Shown: one piece after another, positions 5,139 to 5,840 of the stretch | Layout of the letters: each line of letters begins with the position of its first letter | How positions within the stretch are numbered: position 1 is the stretch's first letter | DNA from: Microbacterium sp. | GTDB lineage: Bacteria; Actinomycetota; Actinomycetes; Actinomycetales; Microbacteriaceae | Direction of reading: 5' to 3' | DNA length: 5,840 bases | Assembly (NCBI GenBank): GCA_003476465.1 | Contig: DMUE01000151.1 | Coordinates: 886 to 6,725, forward strand | Position numbers and translations under genes: made by a program | The notes under the pieces: model-generated | The model's database searches: none | Seen by the model: the letters and a program-made list of their open reading frames with translations, nothing else | Told to the model about the DNA's origin: nothing

Positions 5139-5840
5139 ATGCCCGCCGAAGAAACGCTCTCGCTGGACGCCGTCTCGGTGCTCCTGATCTGGACGGCCAT
5201 CGCGATCTACGCCCTCGCGTTCATCGCCTATGCGCTCGATCTGGCCCGCCGTTCCGCGCTGGCCGTCGACGCGAAGGGGATCGCAGAATACGCGGCGCAG
5301 CGCGAACTGGTCGGCGCAGGCACTCGCCTCGGATCCGGTGCCCCGGCCCGCTCCTCAGACGATACCGCGGCGGGTTCCGTCGCCGCCGATTCCCGGCGTC
5401 CGCGGCAGATGTGGGCGCGGGTCGGCACGTCGCTGACGGTCTTGGCGTTCCTCTTCCACCTCGGCGCGACGATCACGCGGGGCATCGCCGCCGAGCGTGT
5501 GCCGTGGTCGAACATGTACGAGTTCTCGATGACCGGCACCCTGCTGATCGTCGCGGTCTACCTCGCAGTGCTGCTTCGCCACGACCTGCGTTTCCTCGGC
5601 ACCTTCATCACGGGTCTGATCGTCGTGCTCCTCGCGGGCGTGCTGCTCGGTGGACTGTACACCGAGGTCGTGCCGCTGATGGACCCGCTGAAGAGCGTCT
5701 GGCTCGTCATCCACGTGTTCGTCGCGTCGCTGGGCACCGCGTTCTTCGCGCTGGCCTTCGCGCTGTCGGCCGTGCAGCTCCTGCAGGCGCGGCGCGAGCG
5801 CCGGGCGGTGGAGGCGGGTGAGGTCGCCGCCGGCGGCACG
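5139..5840 (+). CDS. ccsB: Cytochrome c biogenesis protein CcsB/ResC (3' end beyond window)
   Basis: An open frame of 234 codons runs from ATG 5139 to the window edge with no stop. The family is usually a little over 300 residues, so roughly the last third is missing. It begins with a membrane segment (about residues 12-33). A polar, Ala/Gly/Ser/Arg-rich cytoplasmic stretch follows (about 36-90), then TM2 with H107 in FLFHLGATITRG. Next come the family motif VPWSNMYEF (121-129), further membrane segments, and WLVIHV (188-193) with H192. These motifs are typical of CcsA/CcsB/ResC. The haem-handling WWD motif should lie in the unseen C-terminal part. With ResB it would form the haem export and ligation complex of System II. 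The gene starts 4 nt after the resB stop, with no Shine-Dalgarno sequence but with a TAAGCT hexamer 6 nt upstream of the ATG. Confidence 0.93.
   Translation, partial: MPAEETLSLDAVSVLLIWTAIAIYALAFIAYALDLARRSALAVDAKGIAEYAAQRELVGAGTRLGSGAPARSSDDTAAGSVAADSRRPRQMWARVGTSLTVLAFLFHLGATITRGIAAERVPWSNMYEFSMTGTLLIVAVYLAVLLRHDLRFLGTFITGLIVVLLAGVLLGGLYTEVVPLMDPLKSVWLVIHVFVASLGTAFFALAFALSAVQLLQARRERRAVEAGEVAAGGT

Noticed and set aside
3377..5200. A 607-codon open frame on the minus strand opposite resB
   Set aside because: Its translation is Arg/Asp/Glu/Gly/Val-rich with no recognisable domain or membrane pattern, and it lies exactly antisense to a complete ResB. Long antisense frames are expected opposite GC-rich genes.
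5228..5839. Minus-strand frames opposite ccsB and the plus-strand frames at 5230-5436 and 5411-5821
   Set aside because: All overlap the ccsB frame, which runs unbroken from 5139 to the edge with conserved PWSNMYEF and WLVIHV motifs; the others have no recognisable features.

Overview
The window is GC-rich and tightly packed, with overlapping ATGA/GTGA stop-start junctions, GTG starts and Actinobacteria-type protein sequences. The gene order and the N-terminus of the leftmost synthetase suggest the family Microbacteriaceae, with Microbacterium-like as a best guess. That placement comes from protein character and synteny recalled from knowledge, not from a search.

Layout. Positions 1-253 (minus) hold the 5' part of an aspartyl-tRNA synthetase gene that runs off the left edge. 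A 190-bp divergent intergenic region (254-443) carries a -10-like hexamer for each side and a GC-rich dyad. Everything to the right is on the plus strand. First comes a DUF368 membrane protein (444-1436), a family recently identified as undecaprenyl-phosphate transporters. A histidine-phosphatase (phosphoglycerate-mutase-like) gene follows (1446-2075), then the four genes of a System II cytochrome c maturation pathway. These are a ResA/TlpA-like thioredoxin lipoprotein (2072-2674), CcdA (2671-3426), ResB (3407-5134), and CcsB/ResC, which starts at 5139 and is cut by the right edge.

How the genes work together. CcdA carries reducing equivalents from cytoplasmic thioredoxin across the membrane. 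The ResA-like lipoprotein uses them to reduce the CXXCH cysteines of apocytochrome c. ResB and CcsB form the haem export and ligation complex that attaches haem outside the membrane. The phosphatase gene sits in the same place upstream of these genes in mycobacteria (Rv0525 before Rv0526-Rv0529), so its presence here is conserved synteny with no known mechanism.

The most notable pattern is two modes of gene start. aspS, the DUF368 gene, the phosphatase gene and ccsB have no Shine-Dalgarno sequence. Each instead has a TANNNT hexamer 6-8 nt before its start codon, the arrangement expected of leaderless transcripts. The three internal genes that overlap their upstream neighbour (tlpA/resA, ccdA, resB) have purine-rich ribosome binding sites. 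I saw no mobile element, CRISPR array, RNA gene or clear intrinsic terminator. I do not see an undescribed multi-gene system; the window is mostly a conserved housekeeping locus.
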